In this document: positions 11,341-23,897 of the stretch, piece after piece
Position numbering within the stretch: the stretch's first letter is position 1
Layout: each line of letters opens with the position of its first letter
DNA from: Zygnema cylindricum
Taxonomy: Eukaryota; Streptophyta; Zygnematophyceae; Zygnematales; Zygnemataceae
NCBI GenBank assembly: GCA_037447655.1
Contig: JBBHKE010002690.1
Span: 106,098-170,097 of the forward strand
Reading direction: 5' to 3'
Length of the DNA stretch: 64,000 nucleotides
Made by a program: the position numbers and the translations under genes
Notes under the pieces: generated by a model
The model's database searches: none
What the model saw: the letters and a program-made list of their open reading frames with translations, nothing else
What the model was told of the DNA's origin: nothing

Positions 11341-14300
11341 CTGTTATCGCTAATAGTTTGTGTAATTTAGGTGATAATTCTTGTTATCACTAACTGTTTG
11401 TGTATTTTAGGCAACAATTCTTGTTATCGCTAACAGTTTGTGTAATTTAGGTAATAATTCTTGTTATCGCTAACAGTTTTTGTAATTTAGGTAAAAAATC
11501 TTGTTATCGCTAATAGTTTGTGTAATTTAGGTAAAAATTCTTGTTATTGCTAATAGTTTGTGTAATTTAGGTAACAATTCTTGTTATCGCTAATTGTTTG
11601 TGTAATTTAGGTATCAATTCTTGTTATCTCTAACTATTTGTGTACTTAAGGTAACAATTCGTGTTATTGCTAACTGTTTGTGTAATTTAGGTAACAATTA
11701 CTGTTATTGCTAACAGTTTGTGTAATTTAGGTAACAATATTTTTTATCGCTAATTGTTTGTGTAATTTAGGTAACAATTCCTATTTTTCGCTAACAGTTT
11801 GTGTAATTTAGGTAACAATTCATGTTAGCGCAAACTATTTGTGTAATTTAGGTAACAATTCTTGTTATCGCTAACGGTTTGTGTAATTTAGGTAACAAAT
11901 CCTGTTATCCTTAACTGTTTGTGTAATTAAGGTAACAATTCTTGTTGTCGCTAAATGTTTGTGTAATTTAGGTAACAATTATTGTTATCTCTAATTGTTT
12001 GTGTAATTTATGTAACAATTTCTATTATCGCTAATAGTTTGTGTAATTTAGGTAACAAAACTTGTTATCGCTAAGAGTTTGTGTAATTTAGGTAACAATA
12101 CTTGTTATCGCTAAGAGTTTGTGTAATTTAGGTAACAATTCTTGTTATCGCTAACTGTTTGTGTAATTTAGGTAACAATTCTTGTTATCGCTAACTATTT
12201 GTGTATTTAAGGTAACAATTCCTGTTATTGCTAACTGTTTGTGTAATTTAGGTAACAATTATTTTTATCGCTAATTGTTTGTGTAATTTAGGTAACAAGT
12301 CCTGTTATCGCTAATAGTTTGTGTAATTTAGGTAACAATTCCTATTTTGCTAACATTTTGTGTAATTTAGGTAACAATTCATGTTAGCGCAAACTATTTG
12401 TGTAATTTAGGTAACAATTCTTGTTATCGCTAACGGTTTGTGTAATTTAGGTGACAATTCTTGTTATTGCTAACTGTTTGTGTAATTTAGGTAAGAATTC
12501 TTGCTATCTGTAATTGTTTGTGTAATTTAGGTAACAATAGTGAAACCGCTAAGAGTTTGTGTAATTTAGGTAACAATTCTTGTTATCGTTAACTGTTTGT
12601 GAAATTTAGGTAACAATTATTGTTATCGTTAATTGTTTGTGTAATTTAGGTAACAATTTCTATTATCGCTAATAGTTTGTGTAATTAAGATAAAAATTTT
12701 GTTATCGCAAACAATTTGTGTAATTTAGGTAAGAATTATCGTTATCGCTACAGTTTGTGTAATTTAGGTAACAATTCTTGTTATCGCTAATTGTTTGTGT
12801 AATTTAGGTAACAATTATTGTTATCCCTAACTGTTTGTATAATTTAGATTACAATTTCGTTATCGCTGATAGTTTGTGTAATTTAGATAACAACTCTTGT
12901 TATCGCTAACTGTTTCTATAATTTAGGTAACAATTCTTGTTATCCCTAACAATATGCGTAATTTAGGTAACAATACCTGTTATCGCTTATAGTTTGTGTA
13001 ATTTAGGTAACAATTTCCTTATCGCTAACTATTGGTGTAATTTAGGTAACAATTCTTGTTATCGCTAACTGTTTATGTAATTTAGGTAAAAATTCTTGTT
13101 ATCGCTAATTATTTGTGTAATTTAGGTAACAATTCTTGTTATCGCTAACAATGTGTGTAATTTAGGTAGCAATTCATGTTATTGTAAATTGTTTGTGTAA
13201 TTTAGGTTACAATTCTTGTTATCGCTAACAGTTTATGTAATTTACGTAACAATTTGTTGTTATCGCTAACTGTTTCTGAAATTTAGGTAACAATTATTGT
13301 TATTGCTAACTGTTTGTGTTATTTAGGTAACAATTCCAGTTATTGCTAACAGTTTGTGTAATTTAGGTAATAATTCTTGTTATCGCTAATTGTTTGTGTA
13401 ATTTAGGTAACAATTCTTGTTATCGCAAATAATTTTGTGTAATTTAGGTAACAATTCATGTTAGAGCAAACTGTTTGTGAAATTTCGGTAAAAATTCTTG
13501 TTATCGCTAATTGTTTCAATAGTTTAGGTAATAATTCTTGGTATGGCTAACAGTTTGTGTAATTTAGGTAACAATTCCTGTTATTGCTAACAGTTTGTGT
13601 AATTTAGGTAACAATTCCTGTTATCCCTAATTGTTTGTGTAATTTAGGTAACAATTTTTTCTTATCGCTAATATTTTGTGTAATTTAGGTAACAATTCAT
13701 GTTAGAGCAAACTATTTGTGTAACTTAGGTAACATATCTTGTTATCGCTAATTGTTTGTGTAATTTAGGTAACAATTCCTATTATCGCTAATAATTTGTG
13801 TAATTTAGGTACCAATTCTTGTTATCGCTATCTCTTTGTGTAATTAAGGTATCAATTCTTGTTATCGCTAAGAGTTTGTTTTAATTAAGGTAACAAATCC
13901 TGTTATCGCTAACTGTTTGTGTAATTAAGTGGCAATTCCTGTTATTGCTAACTGATTGTATCATTTAGGGAACAATTATTATAATTGCTAACATTTTGTG
14001 TAATTTAGGTAACAATTCTTGTTATCGCTAACTGTTTGTGTAATTTAGCTAACAATTCTTGTTATCGCTAACAAATTTGTGTAATTTAGGTAACAATTCT
14101 TGTTATCGCTAACTGTTTATGTAATTTAGGAGACAATTTTTGTTATCGCTATTTATTTGTGTAATTTAGGTAACAATTCGTGTTATCGCTAATAGTGTGT
14201 GTAATTTAGGTTGCAATTCATGTTATTGTAAACTGATTATGTAATTTAGGTAACAATTCTTGTTATCGCTAACAGATATGTAATTTAGGTAACAATTCCT

Positions 14301-17229
14301 GTTATTGCTAACTGTTTGTGTAATTTAGGTAACAATTTCTGTTATTGCTAATTGTTTGTGTTATTTAGGTTACAATTCTTGTTATCGCTTATTGTTTGTG
14401 TAATTTAGATAAAAATTCTTGTTATCGCTAATATTTTGTGTAATTTAGGTAACAATTCATGTTAGAGCAAACTGTTTGTGTATTTTCAGTAACAATTCTT
14501 GTTATCGCTAACAGTTTGTGTAATTTAGGTAACAATTCCTGTTATCGCTAACTGTTTGTGTAATTTAGCTAACAATTCTTGTTATCGCTAACAAATTTGT
14601 GTAATTTAGGTAACAATTCTTGTTATCGCTAACTGTTTATGTAATTTAGGAGACAATATTTGTTATTGCAAACTGTTTGTGTTATTTAGGTAACAATTCC
14701 TGTTATTGCTAACAGTTAGTGTAATTTAGGTTACAATTCTTGTTATCGCTAATTGTTTGTGTAATTTAGATAAAAATTCTTGTTATCGCTAATATTTTGT
14801 GTAATTCAGGTTACAATTCATGTTAGAGCAAATTGTTTGTGTATTTTTGTTAACAATTCTTGTTATCGCAAACAGTTTGTGTAATGTAGGTAACAATTTT
14901 GTTATCGCTAATAGTTTGTGTAATTTAGGTATCAATTCATATTATCGCAAACTGTTTGTGTTATTTAGGTAACAATTCTTGTTATCGCTAATTGTTTGTG
15001 TAAAATAGGTAACAATTCTTGTTATTGCTAACAACTTCTGTAATTTAGGTAACAACTAAATTCCTGTTATCGCTAACAGTTTGTTAAATTTAGGTTACAA
15101 ATTTTGTTGTCGCTAAATATTTGTGTAATTTAGGTAACAATTCTTGTAATCGCTAACAGTTTGTGTAATTTAGGTAAGAATTCATGTTATCGCTAACTGT
15201 TTGTGTAATTTAGGTAACAATTCTTGTTATCGTTAAGAGTTTGTGTAATTTAGGTGACAAATCTTATTATCGTTAATTGTTTGTGTAATTTAGGTAACAA
15301 TATTTGTTATCGCTAACTATTTGTGTAACTTAGGTAACAATTCTTGTTATTGCTAGCTGTTTGTGTTATTTAGGTAACAATTCCTCTTATTGCAAACAGT
15401 TTGTGTAATTTAGGTAACTATTCTTGTTATCGCTAATTGTTTGTGTAATTTAGGTAACAATTCCTGTTATAGCTAATATTTTGTATAATTTAGGTAACAA
15501 TTCATGTTAGCGCAAACTATTTGTGAAATTTAGGTAACAATTCTTGTTATCGCTAACGGTTTGTGTAATTTAGGTAACAATTCTTGTTATCCTTTACTGT
15601 TTGTGTAATTTAGGTAACAATTCTTGTTGTCCCTAAATGTTTGTGTAAATTAGGTAACAATTCCTGTTATTGCTAACTGTTTGTGTAATTTAGGTAACAA
15701 TTCCTGTTATTGCTAACTGTTTGTGTCATTTAGGTAACAATTATTGCTATCTCTAATTGTTTGTGAAATTTAGGTAACAATTCATATTAGCGAAACTGTT
15801 TGTGTAATTTAGGTAAGAATTCCTGTTATCGCTAATTGTTTGTGTCATTTAGGTAACAATTTCTGTTATCGATAATAATTTGTGTAATTTACGTAACAAT
15901 TCTTGTTATCACTAACAATTTGTGTAATTTATGTAACAATTCCTGTTATCGCTAACAGTTTGTGTATTTTAGGTAACAATTCCTGTTATCGCTAACAGTT
16001 TGTGTAATTTAGGTAACAATTCGTGTTATCGCTAACTGTTTTTGTAATTTAGGTAACAATTCTTGTTATCGCTAATTGTATGTGTAATTTAGGTAATAAT
16101 TCATATTATCGCAAACTGTTTGTGTTATTTAGGTAACAATTCTTGTTATCGCTAATTGTTTGTGTAATTTAGGTAACACTTCTTGTTATCGCTAACAACT
16201 TTTGTAATTTAGGTAACAATTCCTGTTATCGCTAACAGTTTGTAAAATTTAGTTAAGAAATCTTGTTGTCGCTAAATGTTTATGTAATTTAGGTAACAAA
16301 TCATGTTATTGTTAACTGTTTGTGTAATTTAGGTAACAATTTTTGTTATTGCTAACTATTTGTGTTATTTAGGTTAGAATTCGTGTTATCGTTAACTGTT
16401 TTTGTAATTTAGGTAACAATTCGTGTTATCGCTAACAACTTCTGTAATTTAGGTAACAGTTTTTGTTATCGCTAATTGTTTGTGTAATTTAGGTAACAAT
16501 TCCTGTTATCGCTAATAGTTTGTGTGATTTAGGTAAGAATTCATGTTAGCGCAATCTCTTTGTGTAATTTAGGTAACAATTTTTGTTATCGCTAACAGTT
16601 TGTGTAATTTAGGTAACAATTTTTGCTATTTCTAATTGTTTGTGTAATTTAGGTAACATATCTTGTTATCGCTAATAGTTTGTGTAATTTAGGTAACAAT
16701 TCTTGTTATCGCTAATAGTTTGTGTAATTTAGGTAACAATTTCTGTTATCGCTAACTGTTTGTGTAATTTAGGTAACAAATTTTGTTATCTCTAATTGTT
16801 TCTGTAATTTAGGTAACAATTTTTGTTATCGCTAATTGTTTGTGTAATTTGGGTAACAATTTCTGTTATTGCTAACTATTTGTGTTATTTAGGTAACAAT
16901 TATGTTATTGCTAACAGTTTGTGTAATTTAGGTAACAATTCTTGTTATCGCTAATTGTTTCTGTAATTTAGATAACAATTCATGTTAGAGCAAACTGTTT
17001 GTGTATTTTCGGTAACAATTCTTGTTATCGCTAACAGTTTGTGTAATTTAAGTAACACTTCCTGTTATCGCTAACTGTTGGTGTAATTTAGGTAATAATT
17101 ATTGTTATCGCTAATTGTTTGTGTAATTTAGTTAACAATTCCTGTTATCGCTAACTGTTTGTGTTATTTCGGTAACAATTCCTGTTATTGCTAATAGTTT
17201 GTGTAATTTAGGTAACAATTGTTGCTATC

Positions 17230-18560
17230 GCTAATTAATATTTTTTGTAATTTAGGTAACAATTCATGTTAGAGTAAACTGTTTGTGTATTTTCGTAACA
17301 ATTCTTATTATCGCTAACAGTTTGTGTAATTTAGGTAACAATTCCTGTTATCGGTAATTGTTTGTGTAATTTAGGAAATAATTATTGTTAACGCTAACTG
17401 TTTGTGTAATTTAGGTAACAATTTCTGTTATTGCAAACTGTTTGTGTTATTTAGGTAATAATTCCTGTTATTGCTAACAGTTTGTGTAATTTAGGTAACA
17501 ATTCTTGTTATCGCTAATTGTTTGTGTAATTTAGATAAAAATTCTTGGTATCGCTAATATTTTGTGTAATTTAGGTAACAATTCATGTTAGAGCAAAAAG
17601 TTTGTGTATTTTTGGTAACAATTTTTGTTATCGCTAACTGTTTGTGTAATTTAGGTAATAATTATTGTTATTGCTAACTGTTTGTGTAATTTAGGTAATA
17701 ATTATTGTTATTGCTAATTGTTTTTGTAATTTAGGTAACAATTCCTGTTATCGCTATTAGTTTGTGTAATTTAGGTAACAATTCCTGTTATCGCTAACAA
17801 TTTGTGTAATTTAGGTAATATTTATTGTTATCGCTAATTGTTTCTGTAATTTAGGTAACAATTCCTGTTATGGCTAATAGTTTGTGTAATTTAGATAACA
17901 ATTTTTGTTATCGCTAACATATATGTAATTTAGGTGACAATTCCTGTTATCGCTAATTGTTTGTGTAATTTAGGTAACAATTTCTGTTATTGCTAACTGT
18001 TTGTGTTATTTAGGTAACAATTGCTGTTATCGGTAATATTTTTTGTAATTTAGGTAACAATTCATGTTAGAGTAAACTGTTTGTGTATTTTCGGTAACAA
18101 TTGTTATTATCGCTAACAGTTTGTGTAATTTAGGTAACAATTCCTGTTATCGGTAATTGTTTGTGTAATTTAGGAAATAATTATTGTTAACGCTAACTGT
18201 TTGTGTAATTTAGGTAACAATTTCTGTTATTGCAAACTGTTTGTGTTATTTAGGTAATAATTCCTGTTATTGCTAACAGTTTGTGTAATTTAGGTAACAA
18301 TTCTTGTTATCGCTAATTGTTTGTGTAATTTAGATAAAAATTCTTGGTATCGCTAATATTTTGTGTAATTTAGGTAACAATTCATGTTAGAGCAAAAAGT
18401 TTGTGTATTTTTGGTAACAATTTTTGTTATCGCTAACTGTTTGTGTAATTTAGGTAATAATTATTGTTATTGCTAATTGTTTTTGTAATTTAGGTAACAA
18501 TTCCTGTTATCGCTATTAGTTTGTGTAATTTAGGTAACAATTCCTGTTATCGCTAACAGT
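17230..18560 (+). repeat. ~0.8-kb tandem higher-order repeat
   Basis: The series beginning AGAGTAAACTG at 17271 repeats from 18069 (offset 798 bp, about 20 units). The copies match almost base for base for several hundred bases, including rare changes such as TTGTTAACGCTAACTG and GAGCAAAAAGTTTG. The second copy lacks one 40-bp unit near 18.46 kb. A third, more diverged copy begins near 18860. Confidence 0.85.
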
Positions 18561-19829
18561 TTGTGTAATTTAGGTTACAATTCATGTTATCGCTAACTAT
18601 TTGTGTAATTTTAGGTAATATTTATTGTTATCGCTAATTGTTTGTGTAATTTAGGTAACGATTCCTGTTATCGCTAATAGTTTGTGTAATTGAGGTAACA
18701 ATTCTTGTTATCGCTAACATAAATGTAATTTAGGTGACAATTCCTGTTATCGCTAACTGTTTGTGTAATTTAGGTAACAATTTCTGTTATTGCTAACTGT
18801 TTGTGTTATATAGGCAACAATTCCTGTTATCGCTTATATTTTTTGTAATTTAGGTAACAATTCATGTTAGAGCAAACTGTTTGTGTATTTTCGGTAACAA
18901 TTCTTATTATCGCTAACAGTTTGTGTAATTTAGGTAACAATTCGTGTTATCAGTAACTGTTTGTGTAATTTAGGTAATAATTATTGTTATCGCTAACTGT
19001 TTTTGTAATTTAGGTAACAATTCCTGTTATTGCAAATCGTTTGTGTTATTTAGGTAACAATTCTAGTTATTGCTAACAGTTTGTGTAATTTAGGTAAAAA
19101 TTCTTGTTATCGCTAATTGTTTATGTAATTTAGATAAAATTTCTTGGTATCGCTAATATTTTGTGTAATTTCGGTAACATTTCATGTTAGAGCAAAAGGT
19201 TTGTGTATTTTCGGTAACAATTCATGTTATCGCTAACAGTTTGTGTAATTTAGTTAACAATTCCTGTTATTGCTAACTGTTTGTGTAATTTAGGTAATAA
19301 TTATTGTTATTGCTAATTGTTTTTGTAATTTAGGTAACAATTCCTGTTATCGCTAATAGTTTGTGTAATTTAGGTAACAATTCTTGTTATCGCTAACTGT
19401 TTATGTATTTTAGGTAACAATTCTTGCTATCTCTAATTGTTTGTGTAATTTAGGTAACAATTCATATTAGCGCAAACTGTTTGTGTAATTTAAGTAAGAA
19501 TTCTTGTTATCGCTAAAAGTTTGTGTAATTTAGGTAAAAATTCTTGTTATCGCTAATTGTTTGTGTAATTTAGACAACAATTCTTGGTATGGCTAATAGT
19601 TTGTGTAATTTAGGTAACAATTCTTGTTATCGCTAATGGTTTCTGTAATTCAGGTAAGAATTCCTGCTATCGCTAACTATTTGTGTATTTTAGGTAGCAA
19701 TTCCTGTTTTCGCTAATAGTTTGTGTAATTTAGGTAAAAATTCTTGTTATCGCTAATTGTTTGTGTAATTTAGGTAACAATTCTTGGTATGGCTAATAGT
19801 TTGTGTAATTTAGGTAACAATTCCTGTTA

Positions 19830-21460
19830 TCGCTAATAGTTTTTGTAATTTAGGTACCAATTCTTGTTATCGCTAAGAGTTTGTGTAATTTAGGTAACAA
19901 ATCCTGTTATCTCTAACTGTTTGTGAAATTTAGGTAACAATTCTTGTTATTGCTAACTATTTGTGTAATTTAGGTAACAATTCTTGTTATTGCTAACTGT
20001 TTGTGTAATTTAGGTAACAATTCTTGTTATTGCTAACAGTTTAGGTTACAATTCTTGTTATCGCTAATTGTTTGTGTAATTTAGGTAACAATTCCTGTTA
20101 TCGCTAATAGTTTGTGTAATTTAGGTAACAATTCCTGTTATCGCTAACACTTTGTGTAATTTAGGTAACAATTCATGTTTGCGCAAACTATTTGTGAAAT
20201 TTAGGTAACAATTCTTGTTATCGCTAACGCTTTGTGTAATTTAGGTAACAATTCCTGTTATCCTTAAGTATTTGTGTAATTTAGGTAACAATTCTTGTTG
20301 TCGCTAAATGTTTGTGTAATTTAGGTAATAATTTCTGTTATTGCTAACTGTTTGTGTAATTTAGGTAACAATTCCTGTTATTGCTACCTGTTTGTGTAAT
20401 TTAGGTAACAATGCTTGCTATCTCTAATTGTTTGTGAAATTTAGGTAACAATTCATATTAGCGAAACTGTTTGTGTAATTTAGGTAACAATTCTTGTTAT
20501 AGCTAACAATTTGTGCAATTTAGGTAACAATTTCTATTATCGCTAATTGTTTGTGTAATTTAGGTAACAATTCTTGGTATGGCTAATGGTTTCTGTAATT
20601 CAGGTAACAATTCTTGTTATCGCTAATTGTATGTGTAATTTAGGTAACAATTCTTGGTATGGCTAATAGTTTGTGTAATTTAGGTAACAATTTTTATTAT
20701 CGCTAAGAGTTTGTGTAATTTAGGTAACAAATCCTGTTATCTCTAAGAATTTGTGTAAATTAGGTAACAATTTTTGTTATCGCTAACTATTTGTGTAATT
20801 TAGGTAACAATTCTTGTTATTGCTAACTGTTTGTGTAATTTAGGTAACAATTCTTGTTATTGCTAACAGTTTAGGTAACAATTCTTGTTATCGCTAATTG
20901 TTTGTGTAATTTAGGTAACAATTTCTGTTATCGCTAATAGTTTGTGTAATATAAGTAACAATTCCTGTTATCGCTAACAGTTTGTGTAATTTAGGTAACA
21001 AATCATATTAGCGTAAACTATTTGTGTAATTTAGGTAACAATTCTTGTTATCGCTAAGGCATTGTGTAATTTAGGTAACAATTTTTGTTGTCGCTAAATG
21101 TTTGTGTAATATAGGTAATAATTTCTATTATTGCTAACTTTTGTGTAATTTAGGTAACAATTCCTGTTATTGCTACCTGCTTGTGTAATTTAGGTAAGAA
21201 TGCTTGCTATCTCTAATTGTTTGTGAAATTTAGGTAACAATTCATATTAGCGAAACTGTTTGTGTAATTTAGGTAACAATTCTTGTTATAGCTAACAATT
21301 TGTGTAATTTAGGTAACAATTTCTGTTATCGCTAATTGTTTGTGTAATTTAAGTAACAATTCTTGTTATTGCTAATTGTTTGTGTAATTTAGGTAACAAT
21401 TCTTGGTATGGCTAATGGTTTCTGTAATTTAGGTAACAATTCTTGTTATCGCTAATTGTT
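19830..21460 (+). repeat. second ~0.8-kb higher-order repeat
   Basis: Two adjacent copies identified by shared oddities: the deletion variant AACAGTTTAGGT at about 20036 and 20866, and the 39-base unit with TTAGCGAAACTG at about 20459 and 21248. Offsets of about 790-830 bp reflect small indels between copies. Confidence 0.75.
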
Positions 21461-21966
21461 TGTGTAATTTAGGTAACAATTCTTGGTATGGCTAATAGTT
21501 TGTGTAATTTAGGTAACAATTTTTATTATCGCTAAGAGTTTGTGTAATTTAGGTAACAAATCCTGTTATCTCTAACAATTTGTGTAAATTAGGTAAAAAT
21601 TCTTGTTATCGCTAATATTTTGAGAAATTTAGGTAACAATTCTTGTTATCGCTAATTGTTTGTGTAATTTAGGTAACAATTCTTGTTATCCCTAACTATT
21701 TGTGTAATTTAGAATACAATTCCTGTTATCGCTAACAGTTTGTGTAATTTAGGTAACAATTCATGTTATCGCTAACTATTTGTGTAATTTAGGTAAAAAT
21801 TCTTGTTATCGCTAATTGTTTGTGTAATTTAGGTAATAATTTCTACTATCGCTAATAGTTTGTGTAGTTTAGGTAACAATTCTTGTTATCGCTAACAACT
21901 TCTGTAATGTAGGTAACAATTTCTGTTATCTTTAACAGTTTGTGTAATTTAGATAACAACTCATGA

Positions 21967-22337
21967 TATCGCTAACTATTTGTGTAATTTAGGTAACAAT
22001 TCTTGTTATCGCTAATTATTTGTGTAATTTAGGTAACAATTTCTGTTATCGCTAATATTTTGTGTAATTTAGCTAACAATTCTTGTTATCGCTAACAACT
22101 TCTGTAATTTAGGTAACAATTCCTATTATCGCTTATAGTTTGTAAAATTTAGGTAACAAATCTTGTTGTTGCTAAATGTTTGTGTAATTTAGGTAACAAT
22201 TCCTGTTATTGTTAACTGTTTGTGTAATTATGGTAACAATTCTTGTTATCGCTAACAGTTTGTGTAATTTAGGTAACAATTTTTGGTTTCGCTAATTGTT
22301 TCTGTAATTTAGGTAACAATACCTGTTATCGCTAACA
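21967..22337 (+). repeat. 371-bp block identical to 23527-23897, copy 1
   Basis: Read line by line, these bases are identical to 23527-23897 at an offset of exactly 1,560 bp (39 units), although single units elsewhere commonly differ at several positions. This implies a recent duplication or conversion. Confidence 0.9.
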
Positions 22338-23526
22338 ATTTTTGTAATTTACGTAACATTTCTTGTTGTCGCTAACAATTTGTGTAATTTAGGTAACAAT
22401 TCTTGTTATCGCTAACTGTTTGTGTAATTTAGATAAGAATTCTTGTTATCGCTAACTGTTTGTGTAATTTAGGTATCAGTTCTTGTTATCGCTAACTGTT
22501 TGTGTAATTTAGGAAATAGTTTTTGTTATCGCTAACTCTTTGTGAAATTTAGATAACAATTTTTCTAATCGCTGACTGTTTGTGAAATTAAGGTAACAAT
22601 TCTTGTTATCGCTAACAGTTTGTGTAATTTAGGTAACAGTTCCTGTTATCCCTTACAGTTTGTGTAATTTAGATTACGTTTCCTGTTATCGCTAACTATT
22701 TGTGTATTTTAGATAACAATTTTAGTTATCGCTAACTTTTTGTGTAATTTAGGTAACAATTCTTGTTTTCGCTAAGTGTTTGTGTAATTTAGGTAACAAT
22801 TCTTGTTATCGCTAACTGTTTAAGAAATTTAGGTAACAATTCTTTTTATCGCTAACAGTTTGTGTAATTTTGATAATAATTCCTCTAATCGCTAACTGTT
22901 TGTGTAATTTAGATAACAATTCATATTATCGCTAAGTGTTTTTGTAATTTATGTAAAAATTCTTGTTAACACTAACTGTTTGTGTAATTTAGGTAACAAT
23001 TCTTGTTATCGCTAATTGTTTGTGTAACTTAGGTTACAATTTTTGATATCGTTAATAGTTTGTGTAATTTACATAATCATTCCAGTTAGCGCTAACTGTT
23101 TCTGAAATTTAGGTAAAAAACCTTGTAATCGATAACAATTTGTGTAATTTAGGTAACAATTCTTGTTCTCGCTAACTGTTTGTGTAATTTAGGTAACAAT
23201 TCTTGTGAACACTAACTGTTTGTGAAATTTAGGTAACAATTCTTGTTATCGCTAAATGTTTGTGAAATTTAGGTAACAATTCTTGTTATCGCTAATTGTT
23301 TATGTAACTTAGGTAACAATTCTTGATATCGCTTATAGTTTGTGTAATTTAGATAACAATTCCTGTTAGCGTTAAATGTTTCTATAATTTAGGTTAAATT
23401 TCTTGTTATCACTAACTGTTTGTGTAATTTAGGTAGCAATTGTTGCTATAGCTATTTGTTTGAGTAATTTAGGTAACAATTCCTGTTATCGCTATCTATT
23501 GGCGTAATTTAGATAACATTTCCAGT

Positions 23527-23897
23527 TATCGCTAACTATTTGTGTAATTTAGGTAACAATTCTTGTTATCGCTAATTATTTGTGTAATTTAGGTAACAAT
23601 TTCTGTTATCGCTAATATTTTGTGTAATTTAGCTAACAATTCTTGTTATCGCTAACAACTTCTGTAATTTAGGTAACAATTCCTATTATCGCTTATAGTT
23701 TGTAAAATTTAGGTAACAAATCTTGTTGTTGCTAAATGTTTGTGTAATTTAGGTAACAATTCCTGTTATTGTTAACTGTTTGTGTAATTATGGTAACAAT
23801 TCTTGTTATCGCTAACAGTTTGTGTAATTTAGGTAACAATTTTTGGTTTCGCTAATTGTTTCTGTAATTTAGGTAACAATACCTGTTATCGCTAACA
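23527..23897 (+). repeat. 371-bp block identical to 21967-22337, copy 2
   Basis: Second copy of the identical block. The intervening sequence (about 22340-23520) is among the most diverged satellite in the window, so the duplication brackets old units. Confidence 0.9.
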
